Translations under genes and position numbers: made by a program | In this document: piece after piece, positions 9,367-17,447 of the stretch | Layout: every line of letters starts with the position of its first letter | Position numbering within the stretch: the stretch's first letter is position 1 | Notes under the pieces: model-generated | Told to the model about the DNA's origin: nothing | What the model saw: only the letters and a program-made list of their open reading frames with translations | The model's database searches: none | NCBI GenBank assembly: GCA_028285215.1 | Contig: JANQPZ010000176.1 | Span: 1 to 36,353, forward strand | Direction: 5' to 3' | DNA from: Rhodovibrionaceae bacterium | Lineage (GTDB): Bacteria > Pseudomonadota > Alphaproteobacteria > Kiloniellales > DSM-21159 | DNA: 36,353 bases

Positions 9367-9690
9367 TCAGCGCCCCAAGCTACGGCGGCGCGCCGTCGAA
9401 GGGCGCCGCCGGGTCACCAGGATCAGCAACAAACCGATCGCCAACAAAACCGGAGCCGCCGGCAACAACAGCGCGGGGAAGATCACGTCGTGCCACAGCG
9501 GCGCCCAGACGTGACGCTCGATGGCAGGCTGGAGGATGGCCAGGCTATCCCGGTCGATGGCCGCCCAGACCTCGCCGAGAGGGCGCAGCGCGAAGAGGTC
9601 GGTGGCCAGATAGCTCCAGAAGTCGCCAGCAAAGACGACCAGGCCAGAGAGGACCAGCAACCAGGCGAAGACGCGGAAGGCCGAGCGCAT
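9367..9690 (-). CDS. Small conserved-looking membrane protein
   Basis: 107 aa with two hydrophobic segments (about residues 8-28 and 70-92) separated by an amphipathic stretch containing SLAILQPAIERHVWAPLWHDVI. The protein ends in a basic tail (RRRPSTARRRSLGR). I recall a similar S-L-x-x-x-Q-P-x-x-x-R-x-x-x-P-x-L-W pattern in uncharacterised alphaproteobacterial proteins, so this is probably a genuine family member. No catalytic motif is visible. It is convergent with the MBL-like gene, with 22 bases between the stops. Function unknown. Confidence 0.65.
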   Translation of the reverse strand: MRSAFRVFAWLLVLSGLVVFAGDFWSYLATDLFALRPLGEVWAAIDRDSLAILQPAIERHVWAPLWHDVIFPALLLPAAPVLLAIGLLLILVTRRRPSTARRRSLGR

Positions 9691-9859
9691 GAGCTAGGAA
9701 TCTGGCGGAAGCGGGCGGCAAGGGCAAGGCGTTACGCGCAACCGCTTCGGCGCGGGCACCAGCGGCTGCCGCGGAGTCCGGACCAGCCGGCTGCTACGAT
9801 GCTCCCCAAGTTCGCCGTTGCATCGGCGCTCGAGCTTCGTTACCTAAACCGCCCTGCGA

Positions 9860-9950
9860 GGTGAGGTGGCCGAGTGGTTGAAGGCGCACGCCTGGAACGC
9901 GTGTAAGGGTTAACAGCTCTTCGAGGGTTCGAATCCCTCCCTCACCGCCA
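9860..9950 (+). tRNA. tRNA-Ser (anticodon GGA)
   Basis: The acceptor stem GGTGAGG (9860-9866) pairs with CCTCACC (9940-9946), followed by discriminator G and an encoded CCA (9948-9950). The D-arm contains GCCGAGTGGTTGAAGGC. The anticodon loop reads CTGGAAC with GGA at 9894-9896, which decodes UCC and UCU. A long variable arm (AGGG, seven-base loop, CTCT) identifies a class II tRNA, and the T-loop is GGTTCGAATCC. The length is 91 bases. Confidence 0.97.
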
Positions 9951-10087
9951 GTTTCCCAATGAGCGAGACAGCGTCTCCGGGGCAAAGCAACCTGCCGGGG
10001 TTAGGCGTGGCCATTCCGATGACAGTCGATGCGATGGACTCGCCAACAGGTTCGAAGGCCGGCTAGAAGCAAGCGATACCCGACAGA

Positions 10088-10990
10088 ATGTTTGCGAGAT
10101 CCCCCAGTTCGACCCTCGCGATTGAGGCGGAAGGCCTCAACAAGCGCTTCGGCAACGTACAGGCGCTGCAGGGTTTTTCGCTGAGTTTGCGGCCAGGCGA
10201 AGCCCTGGGGCTGATCGGCACAAACGGGGCGGGCAAGTCCACGGCCTTGAAGCTGCTGCAGGGGCTGCGCGTGCCGGACAGCGGCCGCGCGGCGATATTC
10301 GGACAGCCCGCCGGCAGCTCGGGTGCGAAGAGTCGCGTTGGCATCACGCCACAAAACGCCGACTTCCCGGAGCAAATGACGCCACGCGAGATGCTGAGCT
10401 ACGCGGCGGCGCATTTCCAGACACCGAAACCAATGACGGAGTTGATCGAGGCCTTCGGTCTGAACCGGATCATCGACCGCCGCATGGGCGGCTTCTCGGG
10501 CGGGGAAAGCCGTCGTGTCGCTCTGGCACTCGCTTTCGTCGGCAACCCCCTCCTCGTGTTTCTGGACGAGCCCACCTCGGGCTTGGACACCGACGGACAG
10601 GAGATGTTCCAGGCCTACGCCAGAGCCTACGCCGATGCCGGCGGCAGCCTGCTGCTGACATCGCACCATTGGGACGAGATCGAGCAAATCTGCGACCGGA
10701 TCGTGATGATCGATCAGGGCAAACAGATCCTCGAAGGGGCGTTGGACGACATTCGCCGTCGAGCCGGGCGCAGCCGCGTCAGCTTTGCCATGGCGGAAGA
10801 TACGGATCTCCCCGCCTGGCTGATCGAGGGGTTCACTTTTGACTCGGGTCGCTGGCATGCCATCGCCGCCGACAGCGATGCGCTGGTCCGGCGCTTGATA
10901 CGGGATCTGCCGAGGTGTCGCGACCTGCAGATCACACCGCTGGACCTAAAAGAGACTGTCGCTCAGTTGCGCAAGGAGCTGGCAGCATGA
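10088..10990 (+). CDS. ABC transporter ATP-binding protein
   Basis: The 300-aa nucleotide-binding subunit of an ABC-2-type exporter. Walker A is GTNGAGKST (residues 44-52), the Q-loop glutamine is Q89, and the signature is SGGES (137-141). Walker B is LLVFLDEP (D160, E161), the D-loop is SGLD and the switch histidine is in LLLTSHHWDE. The C-terminal extension after about residue 220 is typical of drug or lipid exporters of the CcmA/DrrA type. The stop overlaps the permease start by four bases (ATGA), so the two are translationally coupled. The substrate cannot be read from the sequence. Confidence 0.93.
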   Translation: MFARSPSSTLAIEAEGLNKRFGNVQALQGFSLSLRPGEALGLIGTNGAGKSTALKLLQGLRVPDSGRAAIFGQPAGSSGAKSRVGITPQNADFPEQMTPREMLSYAAAHFQTPKPMTELIEAFGLNRIIDRRMGGFSGGESRRVALALAFVGNPLLVFLDEPTSGLDTDGQEMFQAYARAYADAGGSLLLTSHHWDEIEQICDRIVMIDQGKQILEGALDDIRRRAGRSRVSFAMAEDTDLPAWLIEGFTFDSGRWHAIAADSDALVRRLIRDLPRCRDLQITPLDLKETVAQLRKELAA

Positions 10991-11724
10991 TGCCCCTGTT
11001 TCGGGCCAACCTAGCCCTGACCTTCAAAGGCCTGATCCGGCTGCCTGGGTTCTGGGTGCCGACAATTCTGTTCCCCGCCATGCTCTATGCTTTTTTCGGC
11101 GCTCACAACGCCGGAGAGGGACCGCAGGCCGTCTATGCGGTCGCCTCCTTCGCGGTCTACGCCGTGCTGGGCGTCGCCTTCTTCCAGTTCGGCGTCAGCA
11201 TTGCCGAAGACCGGCAGAGCGCTTTCGCCACCTGGCAACGCAGTCTGCCGGGCGGACCGGCGCCGATCTGGGCCGCACGGCTTTGCGCCGCCTTGGTGTT
11301 CTCGACGGCAGCGGTCCTGTTGGTGCTCGTGGCGGCCGCGGTCGTCGGCGGCCTGAGCCTCGATCCGGCGACGCAGCTGCGACTGCTGGCGGCCTGTCTG
11401 TTGCTGGCAGTCCCCGCCACCTTCATGGGCACGGCGCTGGGCTATCTCGTGTCCGGCCATTCGGCCGTGGCGATCGCCAATCTGGTCTTCCTGCCTCAGG
11501 CTTATCTCGGCGGCCTCTGGGTGCCGCCGCAGAGCTTGCCCGCACAGATCGACGCCATTTCGCACTGGACCCCGACCCGCCACATGGGCGAGGTGGCCTG
11601 GGCAGTAGTCGGGGCGACGCCGATTCCGCCAGCGAGTCTGTTGGCGGTCGCCGTCTTTACCGTCGGGTTCATCGCCTTGACCTGGGTCGCATACCATCGA
11701 GACCGGCGCCGTCGTTTCTCATAG
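10987..11724 (+). CDS. ABC-2 type transporter permease
   Basis: 245 aa with about six hydrophobic helices, the membrane partner of the upstream ATPase. The pattern fits ABC-2: an N-terminal helix after FRLP-type residues (LIRLPGFWVPTILFPAML), the ED-Q-x-x-F-x-T-W amphipathic segment (IAEDRQSAFATWQRSLPG), and a late LVFLPQAYLGGLWVPPQSLP region with the characteristic G-x-W-x-P. The start is ATG 10987, overlapping the ATPase stop as ATGA. The open frame extends back to 10915, but that part lies inside the ATPase gene. The product is probably a homodimer exporting a lipid, drug or similar small molecule. Confidence 0.92.
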   Translation: MMPLFRANLALTFKGLIRLPGFWVPTILFPAMLYAFFGAHNAGEGPQAVYAVASFAVYAVLGVAFFQFGVSIAEDRQSAFATWQRSLPGGPAPIWAARLCAALVFSTAAVLLVLVAAAVVGGLSLDPATQLRLLAACLLLAVPATFMGTALGYLVSGHSAVAIANLVFLPQAYLGGLWVPPQSLPAQIDAISHWTPTRHMGEVAWAVVGATPIPPASLLAVAVFTVGFIALTWVAYHRDRRRRFS

Positions 11725-11781
11725 CGGCCCGCACCTCCCGTCGGGACGACGTCGGCCGGCCCGGGTCCCGGACAGGCTTCA

Positions 11782-12486
11782 TCAGACCGAGGATGTCAGA
11801 CCACCGTCGATGCGAATGTTCTGACCGGTGACGTAGGCCGCTTCGTCGGACGCGAGATAGGCGATCAGACCGGAGACTTCGCGCGCTTGGCCATAGCGGC
11901 CGGCCGGAATGCGCGCGCGGCGATCCTCCGTCTCGGGCAGGCTGTCGATGAAACCGGGCAGAACGTTGTTCATACGGACCTTGTCAGGGGCATAGCGATC
12001 GGCGAACAGCTTCGCGAAGCTCGCAAGCCCGGCCCGGAACACGCCGGAGGTCGGGAACAAGGGATCCGGCTCGAAGGCCGCGAAAGTCGAAATGTTGACG
12101 ATCGACCCGCCGCCCTGCCTCACCATGATCGGGGTTACGAGGCGGGTCGGACGAATGACGTTCATGAGGTAGACCTCCATCCCCTCATGCCAGTCGTCGT
12201 CGCTGATCTCGAGAACCGGTCCCTTGGGACCGTGCCCGGCCGAGTTGATCAAAACGTCGACCCGCCCCCAGTTCCCCATCGCCAGGTCGATCAGCTTCTG
12301 AAGGTCCGCGCCGGAACGGTTGGAGCCTGTTACGCCCACCCCGCCGAGTTCACTGGCCAGGGCCTCGCCCCTGCCGGAGGACGAGAGGATACCGACGCCG
12401 TAGCCAAGGCCCGCCAGATGCCGCGCCGCGTCGGCGCCCATGCCGCTGCCGCCCGCCGTCACCAGCGCCACTTTCGTCACGTCCAT
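11782..12486 (-). CDS. SDR family oxidoreductase with non-canonical active site
   Basis: A 234-aa Rossmann-fold short-chain dehydrogenase-like protein. The cofactor loop is TAGGSGMG (residues 10-17) and NSAG is at 81-84. The catalytic-serine segment VNISTF gives S133. The usual YxxxK is replaced: the aligned segment TSGVFRAGLASF places S147 at the tyrosine position and R151 at the lysine position. NNVLPGFID and the C-terminal TGQNIRIDGG are intact. The ATG at 12486 was chosen because GGAGGG lies six bases upstream; the frame is open to 12546. It is divergent from a LysR gene that probably controls it. Altered or absent oxidoreductase activity is an inference from the missing Tyr and Lys. Confidence 0.9.
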   Translation of the reverse strand: MDVTKVALVTAGGSGMGADAARHLAGLGYGVGILSSSGRGEALASELGGVGVTGSNRSGADLQKLIDLAMGNWGRVDVLINSAGHGPKGPVLEISDDDWHEGMEVYLMNVIRPTRLVTPIMVRQGGGSIVNISTFAAFEPDPLFPTSGVFRAGLASFAKLFADRYAPDKVRMNNVLPGFIDSLPETEDRRARIPAGRYGQAREVSGLIAYLASDEAAYVTGQNIRIDGGLTSSV

Positions 12487-12568
12487 CCCGAACCCTCCGC
12501 CATCTCTTCCGCCGGAACTCTGCATCGGGCCGCCCGACTTGACCAATCATGTTTCGCCACGCATGACT

Positions 12569-12581
12569 GTAGAAAATCTAC
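12569..12581. promoter_or_regulatory. Candidate LysR operator between SDR and LysR genes
   Basis: A perfect inverted repeat, GTAGA-AAA-TCTAC, lies in the 115-base divergent intergenic region, 21 bases before the LysR start. LysR-type regulators usually bind a dyad next to their own gene and control the divergent neighbour, so the location fits. Binding is not demonstrated. Confidence 0.5.
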
Positions 12582-12601
12582 TGTCTGAGACCTGACGATC
12601 C

Positions 12602-13558
12602 GTGAGCTTGCCGAACCTGAAAGCCCTCAAGATGTTCGATGCGGCCGCCCGGCACTCGAACTTCCGCCTGGCAGCCGAAGAACTCAACCTGACGCAGGGC
12701 GCGGTGGCGCAACAGGTGCGCCGCCTGGAGGGCGATCTCGGTGTGCGGCTGTTTCATCGAAAGGCCCGGGGACTGCTGCTAACCGAAGACGGCCGCCGAT
12801 ATCATGCCCCGGTACGTCGGGCTCTGGCGCTGATCGAGAACGCGACGCAGCAGCTCAGACGGGAAGGCAAGCGGATCGTCCTCAGCGTTCCGCCATCGTT
12901 CGCGGCGAAGTGGCTGGTTCCGCGCATGAAGGATCTGTCAACTGCCCTGCCAGGTTTGGACATCCAGATCGTTGCAAGCGAAACCCTGGCCGACTTCACG
13001 TCCGACGGAGTCGACCTTGCCGTGCGCCAAGGCGGCTTCCCGTCCGGCCCGGGCCTTGCCGTCAGGCGGCTCTGCCCGATCCACCTCTGTGCGGTGGCAA
13101 GCCCGGGCTACGCGGAGAGAATCGATCCAATCAGGCGCATCGAAGACTTTTGCAACTACACCCTGATCCAGGACAGCCATTTCCATTGGGACAAGCTGTT
13201 CCAAACCTCCGGCATCGAGCCAGGCCAACGGTTCGTCCAGTTGAACCAGACTGCGCTTGCAATGGACGCAGCCAGCAACGGGCAGGGTATCGCCCTGGTG
13301 CCGCGCCTGTTCCTGCAGGGGGAGCGTCGACGGCACAGCTTGTTGGAGATCTGGTCCGATGCCAGCCGGAACGAGAGCGGCTTCTATATCGTCTGGTTGA
13401 GGGACGCCAAGCCGAGCGTTGCCAGGGAAGCGGTGATCGACTGGCTGCTGTCTCAATGCGGCGCTGAAGGGCCTGACTTGGATGAGACGTCGGACGGCGG
13501 TCGAGAAACCCGAGCCCCATCCATCGCAAGCCGATGGACCCGACCACGCCGGCATTGA
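12602..13558 (+). CDS. LysR-family transcriptional regulator (GcvA-like)
   Basis: A 318-aa regulator. The N-terminal winged helix-turn-helix covers about residues 4-62 (LKALKMFDAAARHSNFRLAA, then LTQGAVAQQVRRLEGDLGVR). The opening LPNLKALKMFDAAARH resembles the GcvA subgroup. An effector-binding domain follows from about residue 90 (SVPPSFAAKWLVPRMKDL). The C-terminus is about 20 residues longer than usual and arginine-rich. The start is GTG 12602, with no clear Shine-Dalgarno; a TTG six bases later is possible. It is divergent from the SDR gene and probably regulates it and itself through the dyad at 12569-12581. Confidence 0.9.
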   Translation: MSLPNLKALKMFDAAARHSNFRLAAEELNLTQGAVAQQVRRLEGDLGVRLFHRKARGLLLTEDGRRYHAPVRRALALIENATQQLRREGKRIVLSVPPSFAAKWLVPRMKDLSTALPGLDIQIVASETLADFTSDGVDLAVRQGGFPSGPGLAVRRLCPIHLCAVASPGYAERIDPIRRIEDFCNYTLIQDSHFHWDKLFQTSGIEPGQRFVQLNQTALAMDAASNGQGIALVPRLFLQGERRRHSLLEIWSDASRNESGFYIVWLRDAKPSVAREAVIDWLLSQCGAEGPDLDETSDGGRETRAPSIASRWTRPRRH

Positions 13559-13693
13559 GTAACAGTGCGCAATCAGGTGACTCCGGTGGCAGCTTTACGG
13601 GCTTTTGATGGCAGGCGACCTGCGCTAAGAGGCCTCCCTACGGAGATATCCCGACTACGGGCAGAGTGCAGTCTCCGCTGCCATGCCCGGACA

Positions 13694-13711
13694 CTGCGGC
13701 GCACGCCGCAG
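13694..13711. other. Perfect hairpin upstream of sbtA
   Basis: CTGCGGC-GCAC-GCCGCAG forms a seven-base-pair stem with a four-base loop, 31 bases before the sbtA start and 135 bases after the LysR stop. It has no T-run behind it (CTTCGTT), so it is not a standard intrinsic terminator. It could be a weak terminator for the LysR gene or part of the sbtA leader. Confidence 0.35.
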
Positions 13712-13742
13712 CTTCGTTGAGTAGGAATGGGGGAGAAACGCG

Positions 13743-14750
13743 ATGGATCTGCTGCTGGACTTCCTGACGCGTTTCGTCACGCAGTTCCAGTCCCCGTCGC
13801 TCGCGTTTCTGATCGGCGGAATGGTGATCGCCGCGCTAGGCAGCAAGCTCGAGATCCCCGACGCGATCTACAAGTTCGCCGTCTTCATGCTGCTGATGCG
13901 GATCGGCATCGACGGCGGCATGGCGATTCGCGAGGCCGATCTCGGCGACATGCTGCTGCCGGCCGCCTTCGCCGCGCTGGTCGGCTGCCTGATCGTCCTG
14001 GTCGGCCGGGTCACGCTCGCAATGCTGCCCGGCGTCAAGACCGAGGACGGCATCGCCACGGCCGGGCTGTTCGGTGCCGTCAGCGCCTCGACCCTGGCGG
14101 CGGCGATGGTCATGCTGGAAGCGGACGGCATTGCCTACGAGGCCTGGGTGCCGGCGCTCTATCCCTTCATGGACATCCCGGCCCTGGTCCTGGCGATCGT
14201 GCTGGCCGACCTCTACTTGAAGAAGCGCAAGGCCGGTGCCGACGCCAAGGTCAGGATCTGGCCGATCGTGAAGGAGAGCCTGCAGGGTTCGGCGCTTTCG
14301 GCCCTGCTGCTCGGGCTGGCGCTGGGGCTGCTGACCCGGCCCGACCAGGTCTTCGAAGGCTTCTACGATCCGCTGTTCCGCGGCCTGCTGTCGATCCTCA
14401 TGCTGATCATGGGGATGGAGGCCTATACGCGCCTCAACGAGCTGCGCAGGGTTGCGCATTGGTATGGCGTCTACGCGGCGGTGGCGCCGCTGGCGCACGG
14501 CCTGATCGCCTTCGGGCTCGGCTACCTCGCCCATCTGGCGACCGGCTTCAGCCCGGGCGGGGTGATCCTGCTCGCGGTGCTGGCCGGCTCCAGCTCCGAC
14601 ATCTCCGGCCCCCCGACGCTGCGAGCCGGCATCCCGACGGCCAATCCCTCGTCCTATATCGGCGCGTCGACCAGCATCGGCACGCCCGTGGCCATCGCGA
14701 TCGGCATCCCGCTGTTCATCGCCCTGGGGCAGATCGTCTTCGATATCTGA
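13743..14750 (+). CDS. sbtA: SbtA-type sodium-dependent bicarbonate transporter
   Basis: A 335-aa inner-membrane protein with about ten transmembrane helices. In cyanobacteria SbtA imports bicarbonate with Na+. The family hallmark is present near the C-terminus: GSSSDISGPPTLRAGIP followed by ANPSSYIGAS and the IGTPVAIAIGIPLF helix. The N-terminal half carries a matching inverted-repeat motif (LFGAVSASTLAAAM). A GGGGGAG ribosome site lies about eight bases before ATG 13743. It is convergent with sbtB, stops 41 bases apart, rather than in the co-directional arrangement seen in cyanobacteria. Substrate assignment is by family; other anions are possible in heterotrophs. Confidence 0.9.
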   Translation: MDLLLDFLTRFVTQFQSPSLAFLIGGMVIAALGSKLEIPDAIYKFAVFMLLMRIGIDGGMAIREADLGDMLLPAAFAALVGCLIVLVGRVTLAMLPGVKTEDGIATAGLFGAVSASTLAAAMVMLEADGIAYEAWVPALYPFMDIPALVLAIVLADLYLKKRKAGADAKVRIWPIVKESLQGSALSALLLGLALGLLTRPDQVFEGFYDPLFRGLLSILMLIMGMEAYTRLNELRRVAHWYGVYAAVAPLAHGLIAFGLGYLAHLATGFSPGGVILLAVLAGSSSDISGPPTLRAGIPTANPSSYIGASTSIGTPVAIAIGIPLFIALGQIVFDI

Positions 14751-14791
14751 GCATCTGATCGGAAGCGCACAACGGGCCGGCGCATTGCGGG

Positions 14792-15106
14792 TCAGAACTT
14801 TTGCGGGCGCAACACCTCGACCTCTTCGAGGTAGGTGATCCCCGAGTAGTTCTCGAAGTAGGCGGCCGCCACCTCGTCGGCGATCCGGTCCGCCATCTCG
14901 CGGCTGGAGGTGATGACCTCGATCTTGATGTTGGAGAAGGCATCCACCACGGCGGGCCGCCCCGAGGAGCGCACGCCGCGGCTGCCCTTGCCGCCCGCGG
15001 CGACGGCGGTATAGCCGCTGGCCCCGGCCTCCTCAATGATCCGCGCCACGCCGTCGAAGATGATCTTTTCCGTGATGATGACGACTTTGGTGGCCTTGTA
15101 GGTCAT
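14792..15106 (-). CDS. sbtB: SbtB-like PII signalling protein
   Basis: A 104-aa PII-like trimeric regulator. The sequence follows cyanobacterial SbtB closely: [20 protein letters not shown], the T-loop region [14 protein letters not shown], and [20 protein letters not shown]. The B-loop region is kept, but the C-terminal redox R-loop (CGPxGC) of cyanobacterial SbtB is absent; the protein ends EVLRPQKF. SbtB binds adenine nucleotides, including cAMP, and gates SbtA, so the neighbouring sbtA is the expected partner. It is encoded convergently, so the two are presumably made from separate promoters. Confidence 0.88.
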   Translation of the reverse strand: MTYKATKVVIITEKIIFDGVARIIEEAGASGYTAVAAGGKGSRGVRSSGRPAVVDAFSNIKIEVITSSREMADRIADEVAAAYFENYSGITYLEEVEVLRPQKF

Positions 15107-15171
15107 GACCCGCGCTCTTCCGCCGCTCCCGCGTTCTGATGGTCAGAAGCCTACCACCGATCGGGCCTTAG

Positions 15172-15304
15172 GAGCGCGATCGTCTAGGATGGGAGCGAAC
15201 CCACTTCCATCCTAGACGTGAATCGCTCTTCAAACGAAATGAAGAGATATAGGAGTCACGTCGAAGGTGAGATCACTGACGCGAGTCCACCTTCGACGAT
15301 CCGG
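15172..15304. repeat. Intergenic two-hairpin repeat, copy 1
   Basis: A palindromic element between sbtB and the outer-membrane protein gene. Hairpin A has left arm 15176-15192 and right arm 15207-15226 (17 pairs with a TGA bulge). A small hairpin follows, CTCTTCA-AACGAAA-TGAAGAG (15226-15246). Hairpin B pairs CGTCGAAGGTG with CACCTTCGACG, flanked by GGAGTCA on the left and ATCC on the right. The blocks GAGCGCGATCGTCT and AGACGTGAATCGC are identical to copy 2 (30677-30818), while the inner stem arms differ in sequence yet still pair. This is a dispersed REP/MITE-like family of unknown function. Confidence 0.85.
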
Positions 15305-15309
15305 CAGCC

Positions 15310-16257
15310 TTAGAAGGAGGCCACGACGTCGAAGTAGAGTCGGTAGCCGAAGATCGTGTCGTCCCGATCGGTCAAGGGAATCTCGGCGCCGGTGCCGAAC
15401 TGCAGATGATCGTTCAAACGGTAGCGCGCACCGCCACCGATCGTGACCGTGGTTCCGCGGTCCTCGCTGCCGAAGTTGACGAGATCCACGCCGTCCAGGT
15501 CACCCAGGGCGCCGGTCAGCCGCTCGGCGGTGTCGAAGGCTGTGAAGCCGTTGAGCTCCAGGATCGGAAAGAAACCGGGAAGCAGCTCGTAATCGGCGTG
15601 AAGCGAGTAGTGAAAGATGGAGGTGTCTTCGTCCGAATCCAGGGCAATGTTTGCGCCGAGGCTGGCCTGCAGGCCGAGGTCGCCGAAAGCGCGCGCACCG
15701 GTGATGAAGGGGTTCAGGAAGCCGTCGCCGTTGCCCTGAAGCTCGATGCCACCCGTCTCCAAATCGGCGATGGGAATCTCGTAGCGCAAGCCCGCCGTGA
15801 GGATGCCCTCGTTTTCGGGGTCGGAGATCAGGGCGTACTTGAGGCCGAACGCAATGTTCGCAAAGCCTTCTTCATCCGGCAGGACTTCATCGAAGTTGAT
15901 GTCCGCGTAGCCGTCTTTAGTGGCGATGAATCCCAACCGCTCGGTAAGTGCCAACCGAAGCTGCAGGGCGAACAGATTGACGCTTCCGCCTTCCGTGACG
16001 AAGTCGTCCGGGATGTCGTGATAGAAGTAGAAGCCTCGCGCTTCCGTGGTGATGTAAGGAGTCTCGTTGAAAATCGGGTTGGTCAAAGGCGGCACGTAGC
16101 GGCTGTGGCGGCCTTCGCCAAGCGATCCGCGAAGATCGAGACCAAGGAAGCCGCTTTCGGCCTCGTCGGCCGCCAAAGGACTGGCGAGTCCGACGGTCAA
16201 AGCGAGCGTACAGAGCGCAATCGCACCCTTCGTCACCTGCAGCGAGCCTTGCGGCAT
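15310..16257 (-). CDS. Exported beta-barrel outer-membrane protein
   Basis: 315 aa with a signal peptide (hydrophobic core about residues 11-26, likely cut after PLAA). The mature part has alternating hydrophobic and polar strands with glycine and aromatic residues, and ends in FDVVASF with a C-terminal phenylalanine, the usual signature of BAM-assembled barrels. Strand-like segments include FANIAFGLKYALI, ILTAGLRYEIPI and VTIGGGARYRL. The ATG at 16257 was chosen because AAGGAGG lies just upstream; the frame is open to 16302. Function unknown; it resembles uncharacterised transporter-like barrel proteins of alphaproteobacteria. The gene stands alone between the repeat and a LysR gene. Confidence 0.85.
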   Translation of the reverse strand: MPQGSLQVTKGAIALCTLALTVGLASPLAADEAESGFLGLDLRGSLGEGRHSRYVPPLTNPIFNETPYITTEARGFYFYHDIPDDFVTEGGSVNLFALQLRLALTERLGFIATKDGYADINFDEVLPDEEGFANIAFGLKYALISDPENEGILTAGLRYEIPIADLETGGIELQGNGDGFLNPFITGARAFGDLGLQASLGANIALDSDEDTSIFHYSLHADYELLPGFFPILELNGFTAFDTAERLTGALGDLDGVDLVNFGSEDRGTTVTIGGGARYRLNDHLQFGTGAEIPLTDRDDTIFGYRLYFDVVASF

Positions 16258-16468
16258 CTTTTCCTCCTTATGCATCGCAATAGCAGGAGGACTAACGATC
16301 AATCATAAATGGATCATTGATCTGCCGCAGAAACGCCATGGTAGGTTCCACTGCGTTTTGTCGCAGATCGCGCGCAGCTCTTCGCCTCGGCTCGCGCGAA
16401 CCATGGCCTGCGGTCGTCACTGCACAGCAAGGCGGCAGGCTGCTACGGCTGCCCGTGAAGGCCCGTCT

Positions 16469-17347
16469 CTAAGCCGCCACTGTCGCCGGCTGGGCATGGC
16501 CGAGCGTTTCCAGAATGTGCTCGGCAAGCAGCCGTGCGGCGGGACTCAGACCGTCCGGCCGGCGGAAGAGGGCGATTTCGACACTGGAGAGCTGCGGCAA
16601 ACCACTGTCCGGCGGCAAGACCTGCAGGCCCGGAGGCACGGTCGACTCGGCCAGAACGGTGACCGCCAAACCGGCGGAAACGGCAGCACCGATCGCCGTG
16701 AGACTCGGACTGGAGTAGGCGACTCGCCAGTCCCGTCCTTCGGCGTCGAAGGCCTGAGCGACCAGTTGGCGGAAAAGACAGCCCTCGGGGAACAGCGCCA
16801 GGGGCAGCGGCTCGGCGTCCAAAGCCGGGCTGCCGGGGCTCGCGCACCAGACCAGGCGTTCCCGTCTCACCGCCGCCCCGCCCCGCATGGCGGAGGTCCG
16901 TGTGAGCAACGCCAAGTCGATACGTCCGGCCTCCACTTCACCGATCAGATCCAAGGATTCGTCGCAGGCCACGTCGACACGGACGCGCGGCGCCGCCTGA
17001 GCGAAGCGCGATAGCACGCCGGGCAGGAAACAGGTGGCGTAGTCGTCGGGCGTCCCCAGTTTCACGGCACCGTCGACCTCGGGCCGCAACAGCCGGGCCA
17101 TGGCTTCGTCGTTGAGCTGCAACAACCGCTTGGCGTAGCCGAAGAGAATCCGCCCTTCCGGCGTCACGACCGCAGCGCGACCGGCGCGGTCGAGCAGGCA
17201 GGATCCCAATTGCTCTTCCAGACGCTTGATCTGCATGGACACAGCCGACTGGGTGCGGCCCAGCTCCTGACCTGTCCGGGTGAAACTGCCGGTCTCCGCC
17301 ACGGTGACGAAAGCGCGCAGCAAATCGAGGTCGAGCGATCTCCGCAT
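16469..17347 (-). CDS. LysR-family transcriptional regulator
   Basis: A 292-aa regulator with an N-terminal winged helix-turn-helix (LDLLRAFVTVAETGSFTRTG, then RTQSAVSMQIKRLEEQLG). The effector domain begins at about residue 90 (VKLGTPDDYATCFLPGVLSRFA). The start is uncertain: GTG 17356, ATG 17353 and ATG 17347 are all in frame with no clear ribosome site. I use 17347, which gives the usual MRRSLDLDLL opening and leaves the dyad at 17350-17368 just upstream. It is divergent from an EamA transporter, its likely target. Confidence 0.9.
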   Translation of the reverse strand: MRRSLDLDLLRAFVTVAETGSFTRTGQELGRTQSAVSMQIKRLEEQLGSCLLDRAGRAAVVTPEGRILFGYAKRLLQLNDEAMARLLRPEVDGAVKLGTPDDYATCFLPGVLSRFAQAAPRVRVDVACDESLDLIGEVEAGRIDLALLTRTSAMRGGAAVRRERLVWCASPGSPALDAEPLPLALFPEGCLFRQLVAQAFDAEGRDWRVAYSSPSLTAIGAAVSAGLAVTVLAESTVPPGLQVLPPDSGLPQLSSVEIALFRRPDGLSPAARLLAEHILETLGHAQPATVAA

Positions 17348-17349
17348 GA

Positions 17350-17368
17350 TCATCACATTATATGATGA
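17350..17368. promoter_or_regulatory. Candidate LysR operator in the LysR/EamA intergenic region
   Basis: TCATCA-CATTATA-TGATGA is a perfect six-base inverted repeat with a seven-base spacer. It fits the T-N11-A style of LysR sites and directly abuts or overlaps the LysR start codons, so autorepression is plausible. Unproven. Confidence 0.5.
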
Positions 17369-17447
17369 GACCGATCACTACAATTCGTTTCTGTTATATC
17401 TACGTCCGGCCTAGGCTCCGCAAGCCACCCGGAGAGAGGACACGCCG

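Noticed and set aside
9860-9950. tRNA-Ser as an integration site for a mobile element
   Set aside because: No integrase or duplicated tRNA 3' end is visible downstream.
13694-13711. Hairpin called as intrinsic terminator of the LysR gene
   Set aside because: No T-run and 135 bases from the stop; kept only as an unexplained hairpin.
15172-15304. Repeat considered as a CRISPR fragment
   Set aside because: It is a pair of hairpins with variable arms, not regularly spaced direct repeats, and no cas genes are present.
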